A DNA stretch of 64,000 nt, from the NCBI RefSeq assembly GCF_051401765.1, contig NW_027480480.1, positions 2,046,001 to 2,110,000 of the forward strand. Direction: 5' to 3'. Below the pieces are notes generated by a model. The model ran no database searches and was not told where the DNA came from. It worked only from the letters and a program-made list of their open reading frames with translations. The position numbers and the translations under genes are program-made. Of this stretch, positions 50,685 through 63,604 are shown piece after piece. Position 1 is the first letter of the stretch, and each line of letters starts with the position of its first letter. The stretch is from Calliopsis andreniformis. Its lineage: Eukaryota > Arthropoda > Insecta > Hymenoptera > Andrenidae.

Positions 50685-50886
50685 GAGGATTGAGGATTGA
50701 AGATTGTGGATTGAGGATTGAGGATAGAGGATTGAGGATTGAGGTTTGAGGATTGAAGATTGAGGATTGGGTATTGAGGTTTGAGCATTGGGGTTTGAGG
50801 TTTGAGGACGAGGACTGACGGTTGAGGATTGAGAATTGAGGATTGACGCTTGAGGATTGAGGATTGAGGATGGAGGATTGAAGGGA

Positions 50887-51089
50887 GAGGACTGAGTGTT
50901 GAGGATTGCGTGTTGAGGATTGATGTTTGAGGACTGAGATTTGATTATTGAATATTGTGGATTGAGTATTGAACCAGGAGAATTCAGGATATTCTTTTGG
51001 GTATTGAGAATTGAGGATTGATGGTTGAGGGTTGTGCGTTGAATATTGAGGATTGAGGATTGAGGATTGAGGATTGAGGATTGAGGATT
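50887..51089 (+). repeat. 203-bp box, subtype VII (divergent)
   Basis: Core at 50988. Spaced 405 bp after the subtype VI core, as at 42898. Confidence 0.75.
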
Positions 51090-51353
51090 GAGGATTGAAG
51101 ATTGAGTATTGATGATTGAAGATTGAGGATTGAGGATTGAGAGTTGAGGTTTGAGGACGAGGACTGACGGTTGAGGATTGAGGTTTAAGGATTGAGGATT
51201 GAGGATTGAGGACTGAAGGTTGAATATTGATGATTGAAGATTGAGGATTCAGTATTGATGGTTGTGGATTGAGGACGAGGTCTGAGGGTTGAGTATTGCT
51301 GTTTGAGGTCTGAGGATTGAGGATTGAGGATTGAGAATTGAGGATTGAGGATT

Positions 51354-51829
51354 GAGGATTGAAGATTGAGGATTGGGTATTGAGGAATGAAGAACGAGGA
51401 TTGAGGATTGAGTATTGAGGATCGAGGATTGAAGACTGAGTATTGAGGATTGAAGATTGAGGATTGAGTATCGAGGATTGAGGATTGCGGACTGAGGATT
51501 GAGGATTGCAGATTGAGTATTGAGGATTGAAGATTGAGGATTGAGGATTGAGGATTGAGGTTTGAGGATTGAAGATCGAGGATTGGGGATTGAGGATTGA
51601 AGATTGAGGATTGGGTATTGAGGAATGAAGAACGAGGATTGAGGATTGAGTATTGAGGATCGAGGATTGAAGACTGAGTATTGAGGATTGAAGATTGAGG
51701 ATTGAGTATCGAGGATTGAGGATTGCGGACTGAGGATTGAGGATTGCAGATTGAGTATTGAGGATTGAAGATTGAGGATTGAGGATTGAGGATTGAGGTT
51801 TGAGGATTGAAGATCGAGGATTGGGGATT
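51354..51829 (+). repeat. 238-bp tandem pair, second occurrence
   Basis: This is the same pair as at 43358, with its GAAGAAC markers 238 bp apart (51389 and 51627). It was carried along in the 3.08-kb mosaic duplication. The GTGTATT and GGGTATT variants of the first occurrence are GAGTATT here. Confidence 0.87.
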
Positions 51830-52730
51830 GAGGATTGACGATTGAGTATTGAGTATTGAGGATTGAGAATTGAGGATTGATTATTGAAGATTGAGTATTG
51901 AGGATTGAAGATTGAGTATTGAGGATTGAGGATTGAGGATTGAGGATTGAGGACGAGGGCTGAGGGTTGAGGGTAGGGTTTTGAGGACTGAGGACTGAGG
52001 ATTGAGGATAGAGAACTGAGGACTGAGGATTGCAGATTGAGGATTGAGGATTGAAGATTGAGAATTGGGTATTGCGGATTGAACATTGAGGATTGAGGAT
52101 TGAGGTTTGAGGATTGAGGACTGAGGATTGAGGAATGATGATTGATGATTGAGGATTGAGAATTGAGGATTGAGGATTGAGGATTGAAGATTGAGGCCTG
52201 GGCATTGAGGATTGAAGAATGAGGATTGAGGATTGAGGATTGAAGATTGAGGATTGCAGATTGAGTATCGAGGATTGAAGATTGAGCGTTGAGGATTGAG
52301 GATTGAGGATTGAGCATTGAGGATCGAGGATTGAGGATTGAGGATTGTAGATTGAGTATTGAGGAATGAAGATTGAGGATTGAGGATTGAGGATTGAGGA
52401 TTGAGGATTGAAGATTGAGGATTGGGTATTGAGGATTGACGATTGAGGATTGAGTATTGAGGACTGAGAATTGAGGATTGAGGATTGTAGATTGAGGATT
52501 GAGGATTGAAGATTGAGTATTGATGATTGAAGATTGAGGATTGAGGATTGAGTGTTGATGATTGAGGACGAGGGCTGACGATTGAGGATTGAGGTTTGAG
52601 GATTGAGGATTGTGGATTGAGGACTGAGGATTGAGGATTGAGCATTTAGTATTGAGGATTGAAGATTGAGTATTGAGGATTGAAAATTGAGGATTGAGGA
52701 TTGAGGATTGAAGATTGAAGATTGAGGTTT

Positions 52731-52933
52731 GGGGACTGAGTGTTGAGGGTTGAGTGATGAGAATTGATGATTGTGGATAGAGATTTGAAGATTTCAGGTT
52801 GAGTATTGAGTATTGAAACCTGTGAATTGAGGATATTCTATTGAGGATTGAGGATTGACAACTGATTGTTCAGGACTGAGGTCTGAAGACTGAGGATTCA
52901 GGTTTGAGGATTCAGGATTGAGGTTTGAGGACT
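52731..52933 (+). repeat. 203-bp box, subtype I
   Basis: Core at 52832. Has CAGGACT in place of GAGGACT after GATTGTT. Confidence 0.9.
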
Positions 52934-53262
52934 GAGGATTGAGGATTGAGGATTGAGGATTGAGGATTGAAGATTGAGTATTCAGGATTGGAGATTGGCG
53001 ATTGAGGATTGAAGACCGAGGATTGGGGATTGAGGATTGAAGATTGAGTATTGAGGATTGAAGATTGAGGATTGAGGATTGAGCATTGACGATTGAGAAT
53101 TGAGGATTGTGGATTGAGTATTGAGGATTGAGGATCGAGGATTGAAGATTGAATATTGATGATTGAAGATTGAGGATCGAGGATTGAGAATTGAGGATTG
53201 AGGATTGAAGATTGAGTATTGAGGATTGAAGATTCAGGATTGAGGATTGTGGATTGAAGATT

Positions 53263-53465
53263 GAGGGCTGAGTGTTGAGGGTTGCGTGATGAGGATTGAT
53301 GTTTGTGGATTGAGATTTGAAGATTGAAGAATGGGGATTGAGTATTGAAAACTGTGAATTGAGGATATTCTATTGAGGATTGAGGATTGACAATTGATTG
53401 TTGAGGACTTATGGGTGAAGATTGAGGATTCAGGTTTGAGGATTCAGGATTGACGTTTGAGGACT
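53263..53465 (+). repeat. 203-bp box, subtype V
   Basis: Core at 53364. Opens with GAGGGCT and ends with GACGTTT-GAGGACT. Its right half resembles subtype I (CAGGTTT), and the 4.39-kb duplication starts at its right edge. Confidence 0.88.
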
Positions 53466-53787
53466 GAGGATTGAGGATTGAGGATTGAGGATTGAGGATT
53501 GATGGCTGAGGGTTGTGCGTTGAATATTGAGGATTGAGGATTGAGGATTGAGGATTGAGGATTGAAGATTGAGTATTCAGGATTGGAGATTGACGATTGA
53601 GGATTGAGGACCGAGGATTGAGGATTGTGTATTGAAGGTTGAGTATTGAGGATTGACGATTGACGATTGAGGATTGAGAATTGAGGATTGAGGATTGAGG
53701 AATGAGCATTGAAGATTGAGTATTGAGGATTGAACGTTGAGGATTGTGGATTGAGGATTGAGGATTCAGGATTGAATATTGAGGACT

Positions 53788-53990
53788 GGGGACTGAGTGT
53801 TGAGGGTTGAGTGATGAGAATTGATGTTTGTGGATAGAGATTTGAAGATTGCAGATTGAGTATTGAGTAATGAAAACTGTGAATTGATGATATTCTATTG
53901 AGGATTGAGGATTGACAACTGATTGTAGAGGACTGAGGACTGAAGATTGAGGATTCAGGATTGAGGATTCAGGATTGAGGTTTGAGGACT
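53788..53990 (+). repeat. 203-bp box, subtype II
   Basis: Core at 53889. Has GAGGACT-GAGGACT after GATTGTA instead of GAGGACC. Confidence 0.9.
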
Positions 53991-54787
53991 GAGGATTGAA
54001 GGTTGAGGATTGAGGACTGAGTATTGAGGATAGAGGATTGAGTATTGAGGATTGAGGGTGGAAGACTGAGGATTGGGTATTGAGGATTGAACGTTGAGGA
54101 TTGAGGATTGAGGATTGAAGATTGAAGATTGAACATTAATGATTGAAGATTGAGGATTGAGGATTGAGGGTTGTGGATTGAGAATTGAAGATTGAGGATC
54201 GAGGATCGAAGATTGAGGATTCGGTATTGAGGATTGAAGAATGAGGATTGAGGAGTGAGGACTGAGGATTGAGGATTGCAGTTTGAGTATTGAAGGTTGA
54301 AGATTGAGGATTGAGGATTGAGGATTGAGGATTGACGATTCAGTATTGAAGATTGAGGATTGATCACTGAGGATTGAGGATTGAGGATTGAGGATTGAGG
54401 TTTGAGTACTGAGGATTGAGTATTGAAGGTTGAGTATTGAGGATTGAAGGTTGAGGATTGAAGATTGAGGATTGATGATTGAGGATGAGGGCTGAGGTTT
54501 GAGGATTGAGGATTGAGGACTGAGGACTGAGGATTGCGGGTTGAGAATTGAGGATTGAGGATTGAGGATTGAAGATTGAGGATTGGGTATTGGGGATTGA
54601 AGAATGAGGATTGAGGATTGAGGATTGAGGGTTGAGGATTGAATATTGAGTATTCAGTATTGGAGATTGACGATTGAGGATTGATGACCGAGGATTGAGG
54701 ATTGAGGATTCGAGATTGAGTATCGAGGATTGAAGATTGAGGATTGAGGATTGAGGATTGGGGATTGAGGATTGAATATTGAGGGTT

Positions 54788-54990
54788 GGGGACTGAGTGT
54801 TGAGGGTTGAGTGATGAGAATTGATGTTTGTGGGAACAGATTTGAAGATTGCAGGTTGAGTATTGAGCATTGAAACCTGTGAATTGAGGATATTCTATTG
54901 AGGATTGAGGATTGACAACTGATTGTTGAGGACTGAGGGCTGAAGATTGAGGATTCAGGGGTGAGAATTCAGGATTGAGGTTTGAGGACT
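54788..54990 (+). repeat. 203-bp box, subtype III
   Basis: Core at 54889, 1,000 bp after the previous core. Has CAGGGGT for CAGGGTT on the right. Confidence 0.9.
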
Positions 54991-57230
54991 GAGTATTGAG
55001 GATTGAGGATTGAGGACTGAGGATTGAAGATTGAGTATTGAGGATTGAAGATTGAGGATTGAGGATTGGGGATTGAGGATTGAGGATTGAAGATTGAGGA
55101 TTGGGGATTGAGGATTGACGATTGAGTATTGAGCATTGACGATTGAGAATTGAGGATTGTGGATTGAGTATTGAGGATTGAGGATTGAGGATTGAAGATT
55201 GAATATTGATGATTGAAGATTGAGGATTGAGGATTGAGGGTTGCGGATTGAGGACGAGGACTCAGGGTTGAGTATTGGAGTTTGAAGTCTGAGGATTGAG
55301 GATTGTGGATTGAGAATTGAGGATTGTGGATTGAGGATTGAAGATTGAGGATCCGGTATTGAGGATTGAAGATTGAGAATTGAGGAGTGAGGACTGAGGA
55401 TTGAGGATTGCAGTTTGAGTATTGAGGATTGAAGATTGAGGATTGGGTGTTGAGGATTGAGGAATGTGGAGTGAGGATTGAGGATTGAGGATTGAGGATT
55501 GAAGATTGAGTATTGACGATTGAAGATTGAGGATTGAGGATTGAGGATTGATGATTGAGGGTTGAGGATTGAAGATTGAGGATTGGGTATTGCGGATTGA
55601 ACATTGAGGATTGAAGATTGAGGATTGGGTGCTGAGGGTTGAAGAATGAGGATTGAGGATTGAGGATTGAGGATTGAGGATTGAAGATTCAGTATTGAGG
55701 ATTGAAGATTGTGGATTAAGGATTGAGGATTGAGGATTGAAGATTCAGTATTGAGGATTGAAGATTGAGGATTGAGGACTGAGTATTGAGGATTGAGGAT
55801 TGAGTATTGAGGATTGAGGGTGGAAGACTGAGGATTGGGTAATGAGGATTGAACGTTGAGGATTGAGGGTTGAGGATTGAGGATTGAGGATTGAAGATTG
55901 AAGTTTGAATATTAATGATTGAAGATTGAGGATTGAGGATTGAGGGTTGTGGATTGAGGACGAGGACTGAGGGTTGAGTATTGGTGTTTGAAGTCTGAGG
56001 ATTGAGGATTGAGGATTGAGGATTGAGGATTGAAGACTGAGGATTCGGTATTGAGGATTGAAGAATGAGGATTGAGGAGTGAGGACTGAGGATTGAGGAT
56101 TGCAGTTTGAGTATTGCGGATTGAAGATTGAGGATTGAGGATTGAGGATTGAGGATTGAGGATTGAGGATTGATTATTGAATATTGAGTATTGAGGATTG
56201 AAGATTGAGGATTGAGGATTGAGGATTGAGGATTGAGGATGAGGGCTGAGGGTTGAGGATTGAGGTTTGAGGTTTGAGGACTGAGGACTGAGGTTTGAGG
56301 ATTGAGAATTGAGGATTGAGGATTGAGTATTGTAGATTGAGGATCGGGTATTGAGGATTGAAGAATGTGGATTGAGACTTGAGGATTGAGGATTGAGGAT
56401 TGAAGATTGAGGATTGAGGATTGAGGATTGAGGGTTGAGGATTGAATATTGAGTATTGAGGATTGAAGATTGAGGATTGAGGATTGAGGGTTGAGGATTG
56501 AGGGCGAGGACTGACGGTGAGGATTAAGGTTTGAGGATTGAGGATTGAGGATTGAGGACTGAGGATTGAGGATTGAGGATTGAGCATTGTGGATTGAAGA
56601 TTGAGGACTCGGGATTGAGGATTGGTGATACAGGATTAAGGATTGAAGATTGGGGATTGAGGATCTAGGATTGGAGATTAATTATTGAGGATTGAAGATT
56701 GAGGATTAAGGATTGAGGATTGAGGATAGAGGATTGCGGATTGAGGATTGAAGATAGAGTATTGATGATTGAAGATTGAGGATTGAGGATTGGGGGTTGA
56801 GGTTTGAGGACGAGGACTGACGGTTGAGGATTGAGGTTTGAGGATTGAGGATTGAGGATTGAGGACTGAGGATTGAGGATTGAGGATTGTGCATTGAGGA
56901 TTGCAGATTGTGGACTGAGGATTGAGGATTGAAGATTGAGTATTGAGGGTTGAAGATTGAGGATTGAGGATTGAGGATTTAGGATTGAGGATGACGGCTG
57001 AGGTTTGAGGATTGAGGTTTGAGGTCCGAGGACTGAGAATTGAGGGTCGAGAATTGAGGATTGAGGATTGAGGATTGAAGATTGAGGATTGGGTATTGAG
57101 GATTGAAGAATGAGGATTGAGGATTGAGGATTGGGGATTGAGGATTGAGGATTGAAGATTGAGTATTCAGGATTGGAGATTGGCGATTGAGGGTTGAGGA
57201 TTGACGATAGAGGATTGAAGATTGAGGATT

Positions 57231-57433
57231 GGGGACTGAGTGTTGTGGGTTTTGTGATGAGAATTGATGATTGTGGATAGAGATTTGAAGATTTCAGGTT
57301 GAGTATTGAGTATTGAAACCTGTGAATTGAGGATATTCTATTGAGGATTGAGGACTGACAACTGATTGTTGAGGACTGAGGTCTGAAGACTGAGGATTCA
57401 GGTTTGAGGATTCAGGATTCAGGTTTGAGGACT
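57231..57433 (+). repeat. 203-bp box, subtype I
   Basis: Core at 57332. Has TTGTGAT for GAGTGAT. Followed by ten perfect canonical units. Confidence 0.9.
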
Positions 57434-58174
57434 GAGGATTGAGGATTGAGGATTGAGGATTGAGGATTGAGGATTGAGGATTGAGGATTGAGGATTGAGG
57501 ATTGAAGATTGAGGTTTGGGTATTGAGGATTGAACATTGAGGACTGTGGATTGAGTATTGAGGATCGAGAATTGAGGACTGAGGATTGAGGATTGAAGAT
57601 TGAGGATTGGGTGTTGAGGATTGAGGGTTGTGGATTGAGGACGAGGACTGAGGGCTGAGTATTGATGTTTGAGGTCTGAGGATTGAGGATTGAGGATTGA
57701 GGATTGAGAATTGAGGACTGAGGATTGAGGATTGAAGATTGAGGATAGGGTGTTGAGGATTGAAGAATGTGGAGTGAGGATTGAGGATTGAGGATTGAGG
57801 ATTGAAGATTGAGTATTGAGGATTGAAGATTGAGGATTGAGGATTGAGGATTGAGGATTGAGGATTGAGGATTGAGGATTGAGGATTGATGGCTGAGGGT
57901 TGTGCGTTGAATATTGAGGATTGAGGATTGAGGATTGAGGATTGAGGATTGAAGATTGAGTATTCAGGATTGGAGATTGACGATTGAGGATTGAGGACCG
58001 AGGATTGAGGATTGTGTATTGAAGGTTGAGTATTGAGGATTGACGATTGACGATTGAGGATTGAGAATTGAGGATTGAGGATTGAGGAATGAGCATTGAA
58101 GACTGAGTATTGAGGATTGAACGTTGAGGATTGTGGATTGAGAATTGAGGATTCAGGATTGAATATTGAGGACT

Positions 58175-58377
58175 GGGGACTGAGTGTTGAGGGTTGAGTG
58201 ATGAGAATTGATGTTTGTGGATAGAGATTTGAAGATTGCAGATTGAGTATTGAGTAATGAAAACTGTGAATTGATGATATTCTATTGAGGATTGAGGATT
58301 GACAACTGATTGTAGAGGACTGAGGACTGAAGATTGAGGATTCAGGATTGAGGATTCAGGATTGAGGTTTGAGGACT
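58175..58377 (+). repeat. 203-bp box, subtype II
   Basis: Core at 58276. Copy of the 53788 box (4,387 bp). Confidence 0.9.
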
Positions 58378-59174
58378 GAGGATTGAAGGTTGAGGATTGA
58401 GGAAAGAGTATTGAGGATAGAGGATTGAGTATTGAGGATTGAGGGTGGAAGACTGAGGATTGGGTATTGAGGATTGAACGTTGAGGATTGAGGATTGAGG
58501 ATTGAAGATTGAAGATTGAACATTAATGATTGAAGATTGAGGATTGAGGATTGAGGGTTGTGGATTGAGAATTGAAGATTGAGGATTGAGGATCGAAGAT
58601 TGAGGATTCGGTATTGAGGATTGAAGAATGAGGATTGAGGAGTGAGGACTGAGGATTGAGGATTGCAGTTTGAGTATTGAAGGTTGAAGATTGAGGATTG
58701 AGGATTGAGGATTGAGGATTGAGGATTGACGATTCAGTATTGAAGATTGAGGATTGATCACTGAGGATTGAGGATTGAGGATTGAGGTTTGAGTACTGAG
58801 GATTGAGGATTGAAGATTGAGTATTGAGGATTGAAGGTTGAGGTTTGAGGATTGAGGATTGATGATTGAGGATGAGGGCTGAGGTTTGAGGATTGAGGAT
58901 TGAGGACTGAGGACTGAGGATTGCGGGTTGAGAATTGAGGATTGAGGATTGAGGATTGAAGATTGAGGATTGGGTATTGGGGATTGAAGAATGAGGATTG
59001 AGGATTGAGGATTGAGGGTTGAGGATTGAATATTGAGTATTCAGTATTGGAGATTGACGATTGAGGATTGATGACCGAGGATTGAGGATTGAGGATTCGA
59101 GATTGAGTATCGAGGATTGAAGATTGAGGATTGAGGATTGAGGATTGGGGATTGAGGATTGAATATTGAGGGTT

Positions 59175-59377
59175 GGGGACTGAGTGTTGAGGGTTGAGTG
59201 ATGAGAATTGATGTTTGTGGGAACAGATTTGAAGATTGCAGGTTGAGTATTGAGCATTGAAACCTGTGAATTGAGGATATTCTATTGAGGATTGAGGATT
59301 GACAACTGATTGTTGAGGACTGAGGGCTGAAGATTGAGGATTCAGGGGTGAGAATTCAGGATTGAGGTTTGAGGACT
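59175..59377 (+). repeat. 203-bp box, subtype III
   Basis: Core at 59276. Copy of the 54788 box. Confidence 0.9.
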
Positions 59378-61632
59378 GAGGATTGAGGATTGAGGATTGA
59401 GGACTGAGGATTGAAGATTGAGTATTGAGGATTGAAGATTGAGGATTGAGGATTGGGGATTGAGGATTGAGGATTGAAGATTGAGGATTGGGGATTGAGG
59501 ATTGACGATTGAGTATTGAGCATTGACGATTGAGAATTGAGGATTGTGGATTGAGTATTGAGGATTGAGGATTGAGGATTGAAGATTGAATATTGATGAT
59601 TGAAGATTGAGGATTGAGGATTGAGGGTTGCGGATTGAGGACGAGGACTCAGGGTTGAGTATTGGAGTTTGAAGTCTGAGGATTGAGGATTGTGGATTGA
59701 GAATTGAGGATTGTGGATTGAGGATTGAAGATTGAGGATCCGGTATTGAGGATTGAAGATTGAGAATTGAGGAGTGAGGACTGAGGATTGAAGATTGCAG
59801 TTTGAGTATTGAGGATTGAAGATTGAGGATTGGGTGTTGAGGATTGAGGAATGTGGAGTGAGGATTGAGGATTGAGGATTGAGGATTGAGGATTGAAGAT
59901 TGAGTATTGACGATTGAAGATTGAGGATTGAGGATTGAGGATTGATGATTGAGGGTTGAGGATTGAAGATTGAGGATTGGGTATTGCGGATTGAACATTG
60001 AGGATTGAAGATTGAGGATTGGGTGCTGAGGGTTGAAGAATGAGGATTGAGGATTGAGGATTGAGGATTGAGGATTGAAGGATTCAGTATTGAGGATTGG
60101 AGATTGTGGATTAAGGATTGAGGATTGAGGATTGAAGATTCAGTATTGAGGATTGAAGATTGAGGATTGAGGACTGAGTATTGAGGATTGAGGATTGAGT
60201 ATTGAGGATTGAGGGTGGAAGACTGAGGATTGGGTAATGAGGATTGAACGTTGAGGATTGAGGGTTGAGGATTGAGGATTGAGGATTGAAGATTGAAGTT
60301 TGAATATTAATGATTGAAGATTGAGGATTGAGGATTGAGGGTTGTGGATTGAGGACGAGGACTGAGGGTTGAGTATTGGTGTTTGAAGTCTGAGGATTGA
60401 GGATTGAGGATTGAGGATTGAGGATTGAAGATTGAGGATTCGGTATTGAGGATTGAAGAATGAGGATTGAGGAGTGAGGACTGAGGATTGAGGATTGCAG
60501 TTTGAGTATTGCGGATTGAAGATTGAGGATTGAGGGTTGAGGATTGAGGATTGAGGATTGAGGATTGAGGATTGATTATTGAATATTGAGTATTCAGGAT
60601 TGAAGATTGAGGATTGAGGATTGAGGACTGAGGATTGAGGATGAGGGCTGAGGGTTGAGGATTGAGGTTTGAGGTTTGAGGACTGAGGACTGAGGATTGA
60701 GGATTGAGAATTGAGGATTGAGGATTGAGTATTGTAGATTGAGGATCGGGTATTGAGGATTGAAGAATGTGGATTGAGGCTTGAGGATTGAGGATTGAGG
60801 ATTGAAGATTGAGGATTGAGGATTGAGGATTGAGGGTTGAGGATTGAATATTGAGTATTGAGGATTGATGATTGAGGATTGAGGATTGAGGGTTGAGGAT
60901 TGAGGGCGAGGACTGACGGTGAGGATTGAGGTTTGAGGATTGAGGATTGAGGATTGAGGACTGAGGATTGAGGATTGAGGATTGAGCATTGTGGATTGAA
61001 GATTGAGGACTCGGGATTGAGGATTGGTGATACAGGATTAAGGATTGAAGATTGGGGATTGAGGATCTAGGATTGGAGATTAATTATTGAGGATTGAAGA
61101 TTGAGGATTAAGGATTGAGGATTGAGGATTGAGGATTGCGGATTGAGGATTGAAGATAGAGTATTGATGATTGAAGATTGAGGATTGAGGATTGGGGGTT
61201 GAGGTTTGAGGACGAGGACTGACGGTTGAGGAATGAGGTTTGAGGATTGAGGATTGAGGATTGAGGACTGAGGATTGAGGATTGAGGATTGTGCATTGAG
61301 GATTGCAGATTGTGGACTGAGGATTGAGGATTGAAGATTGAGTATTGAGGGTTGAAAATTGAGGATTGAGGATTGAGGATTTAGGATTGAGGATGACGGC
61401 TGAGGTTTGAGGATTGAGGTTTGAGGTCCGAGGACTGAGAATTGAGGGTCGAGAATTGAGGATTGAGGATTGAGGATTGAAGATTGAGGATTGGGTATTG
61501 AGGATTGAAGAATGAGGATTGAGGATTGAGGATTGGGTATTGAGGATTGAGGATTGAAGATTGAGTATTCAGGATTGGAGATTGGCGATTGAGGGTTGAG
61601 GGTTGACGATAGAGGATTGAAGATTGAGGATT

Positions 61633-61835
61633 GGGGACTGAGTGTTGTGGGTTGAGTGATGAGAATTGATGATTGTGGATAGAGATTTGAAGATTTCAGG
61701 TTGAGTATTGAGTATTGAAACCTGTGAATTGAGGATATTCTATTGAGGATTGAGGACTGACAACTGATTGTTGAGGACTGAGGTCTGAAGACTGAGGATT
61801 CAGGTTTGAGGATTCAGGATTCAGGTTTGAGGACT
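61633..61835 (+). repeat. 203-bp box, subtype I
   Basis: Core at 61734. Followed by thirteen perfect canonical units. Confidence 0.9.
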
Positions 61836-62771
61836 GAGGATTGAGGATTGAGGATTGAGGATTGAGGATTGAGGATTGAGGATTGAGGATTGAGGATTGA
61901 GGATTGAGGATTGAGGATTGAGGATTGAAGATTGAGGTTTGGGTATTGAGGATTGAACATTGAGGACTGTGGATTGAGTATTGAGGATCGAGAATTGAGG
62001 ACTGAGGATTGAGGATTGAAGATTGAGGATTGGGTGTTGAGGATTGAGGGTTGTGGATTGAGGACGAGGACTGAGGGCTGAGTATTGATGTTTGAGGTCT
62101 GAGGATTGAGGATTGAGGATTGAGGATTGAGAATTGAGGACTGAGGATTGAGGATTGAAGATTGAGGATAGGGTGTTGAGGGTTGAAGAATGTGAAGTGA
62201 GGATTGAGGATTGAGGATTGAGGATTGAAGATTGAGTATTGAGGATTGAAGATTGAGGATTGAGGATTGAGGATTGAGGATTGAGGATTGAGGATTGAGA
62301 ATTGAGGACTGAGAATTGAGGATTGAAGATTGAGGATTGGCTGTTGAGGATTGAAGAATGTGGATTGAGGATTGATTATTGAGGATTGAGGATTGAAGGT
62401 TGACTATTGAGGATTGAAGATTGAAGACTGAGGATTGAAGGTTGAGGATTGGGTGTTGAGGATAGAAGAATGAGGATTGAGGATTGAGGATTGAGGATTG
62501 AGGATTGAGGACTGAGGATTGAAGATTGAGGGTTGGGGATTGAGGATTGAGGATGAGGGCTGAGGTCTGAGGAGTGAGAATTGAGGGTCGAGAATTGAGG
62601 ATTGAGGATTGAGGATTGAAGATTGAGGATTGGGTATTGAGGATTGAAGAATGAGGATTGAGGATTGAGGATTGGGGATTGAGGATTGAGGATTGAAGAT
62701 TGAGTATTCAGGATTGGAGATTGGCGATTGAGGGTTGAGGATTGAGGATAGAGGATTGAAGATTGAGGATT

Positions 62772-62974
62772 GGGGACTGAGTGTTGATGGTTGTGTGATG
62801 AGAATTGATGATTGTGGATAGAGATTTGAAGATTTCAGGTTGAGTATTGAGTATTGAAACCTGTGAATTGAGGATATTCTATTGAGGATTGAGGACTGGC
62901 AACTGGTTGTTGAGGACTGAGGTCTGAAGACAGAGGATTCAGGTTTGAGGATTCAGGATTGAGGTTTGAGGACT
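62772..62974 (+). repeat. 203-bp box, subtype I
   Basis: Core at 62873. Carries GTGTGAT and GGTTGTT like the 1,069-bp repeat boxes, plus a private GGCAACT for GACAACT. Confidence 0.9.
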
Positions 62975-63317
62975 GAGGATTGAGGATTGAGGAATGAGGA
63001 TTGAGGATTGAGGATTGAGCATTGAGGATTGAGGATTGAGGATTGAGGATTGTAGATTGAGTATTGAGGAATGAAGATTGAGGATTGAGGATTGAGGATT
63101 GAGGTTTGAGGATTGCGGATTGAAGATTGAGTATTGAGGATTGAAGATTGAGGATTGAGGATTGAGGATTGAGGACTGCGGATTGAAGATTGAGGATTGG
63201 GGATTGAGGATTGACGATTGAGTATTGAGCACTGAGGATAGAGAATTGAGGATTGAGGATTGAAGATTGAGTATTGAGGATTGAAGATTGAGGATTGAGG
63301 ATTGAGGATTGAAGATT

Positions 63318-63520
63318 GAGGACTGAGTGTTGAGGGTTGCGTGATGAGAATTGCTGTTTGTGGATTGAGATTTGATGATTGAAGAATGGGGATTGAGTAT
63401 TGAAAACTGTGAATTGAGGATATTCTATTGAGGATTGAGGATTGACAATTGATTGCTGAGGACTTATGGCTGAAGATTGAGGATTCAGGATTGAGGATTC
63501 GGGGTGGAGGTTTGAGGTCT
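63318..63520 (+). repeat. 203-bp box, subtype V
   Basis: Core at 63419. Has GCTGTTT and GATGATT changes in the left half. Confidence 0.9.
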
Positions 63521-63604
63521 GAGGATTGATGGTTGAGGATTAAGGATTGAGGATTGAGGATTGACGCTTGAGGATTGAGGATTGATGATGGAGGATTGAA
63601 GAGA

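Larger units (their letters stand above)
48565..50740 (+). repeat. 2,176-bp tandem repeat, copy 2
   Basis: This is a near-identical tandem copy with boxes at 48866 (IV), 49930 (V) and 50482 (VI). At its right end the sequence continues with GAGGTTT rather than the GAGGACT that opens each copy, which marks the breakpoint. Confidence 0.92.
49594..52681 (+). repeat. 3.08-kb mosaic segment, copy 2
   Basis: This is the second copy of 41605-44685, with boxes at 49930 (V), 50482 (VI) and 50887 (VII). Its first part is also the end of the second 2,176-bp repeat, so the two duplications overlap. Confidence 0.88.
52682..53465 (+). repeat. Mosaic heptamer segment with two boxes
   Basis: This links the 3.08-kb segment to the 4.39-kb tandem pair. 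It contains a subtype I box at 52731 and a subtype V box at 53263, whose last heptamer is the last unit before the 4.39-kb duplication starts. The stretch between the boxes is like 44.75-45.04 kb. Confidence 0.75.
53466..57852 (+). repeat. 4.39-kb tandem unit C, copy 1
   Basis: This matches 57853 onward, with offsets growing from 4,387 to 4,402 bp because runs of canonical heptamers differ in length. Boxes are at 53788 (II), 54788 (III) and 57231 (I), the same subtype order as unit A. 54.8-57.5 kb also resembles 2.8-5.3 kb, so unit C is a distant relative of unit A. The run after the last box has ten perfect GAGGATT units (57434-57503). Confidence 0.88.
57853..62254 (+). repeat. 4.40-kb tandem unit C, copy 2
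   Basis: This is the tandem copy of 53466-57852, with boxes at 58175 (II), 59175 (III) and 61633 (I). The canonical run after the last box has thirteen perfect GAGGATT units (61836-61926), three more than copy 1. It is among the longest homogeneous runs I saw. Confidence 0.88.

Noticed and set aside
50152..52317. A 721-codon - strand open frame of NPQSSIL-like repeats
   Set aside because: It is the longest frame, but two other - frames overlap it with the same motif (51249-52205 and 51881-52645). No purine-rich ribosome site is possible on this pyrimidine strand, and it runs through 6-base units. It is a by-product of a stop-free 7-bp repeat.
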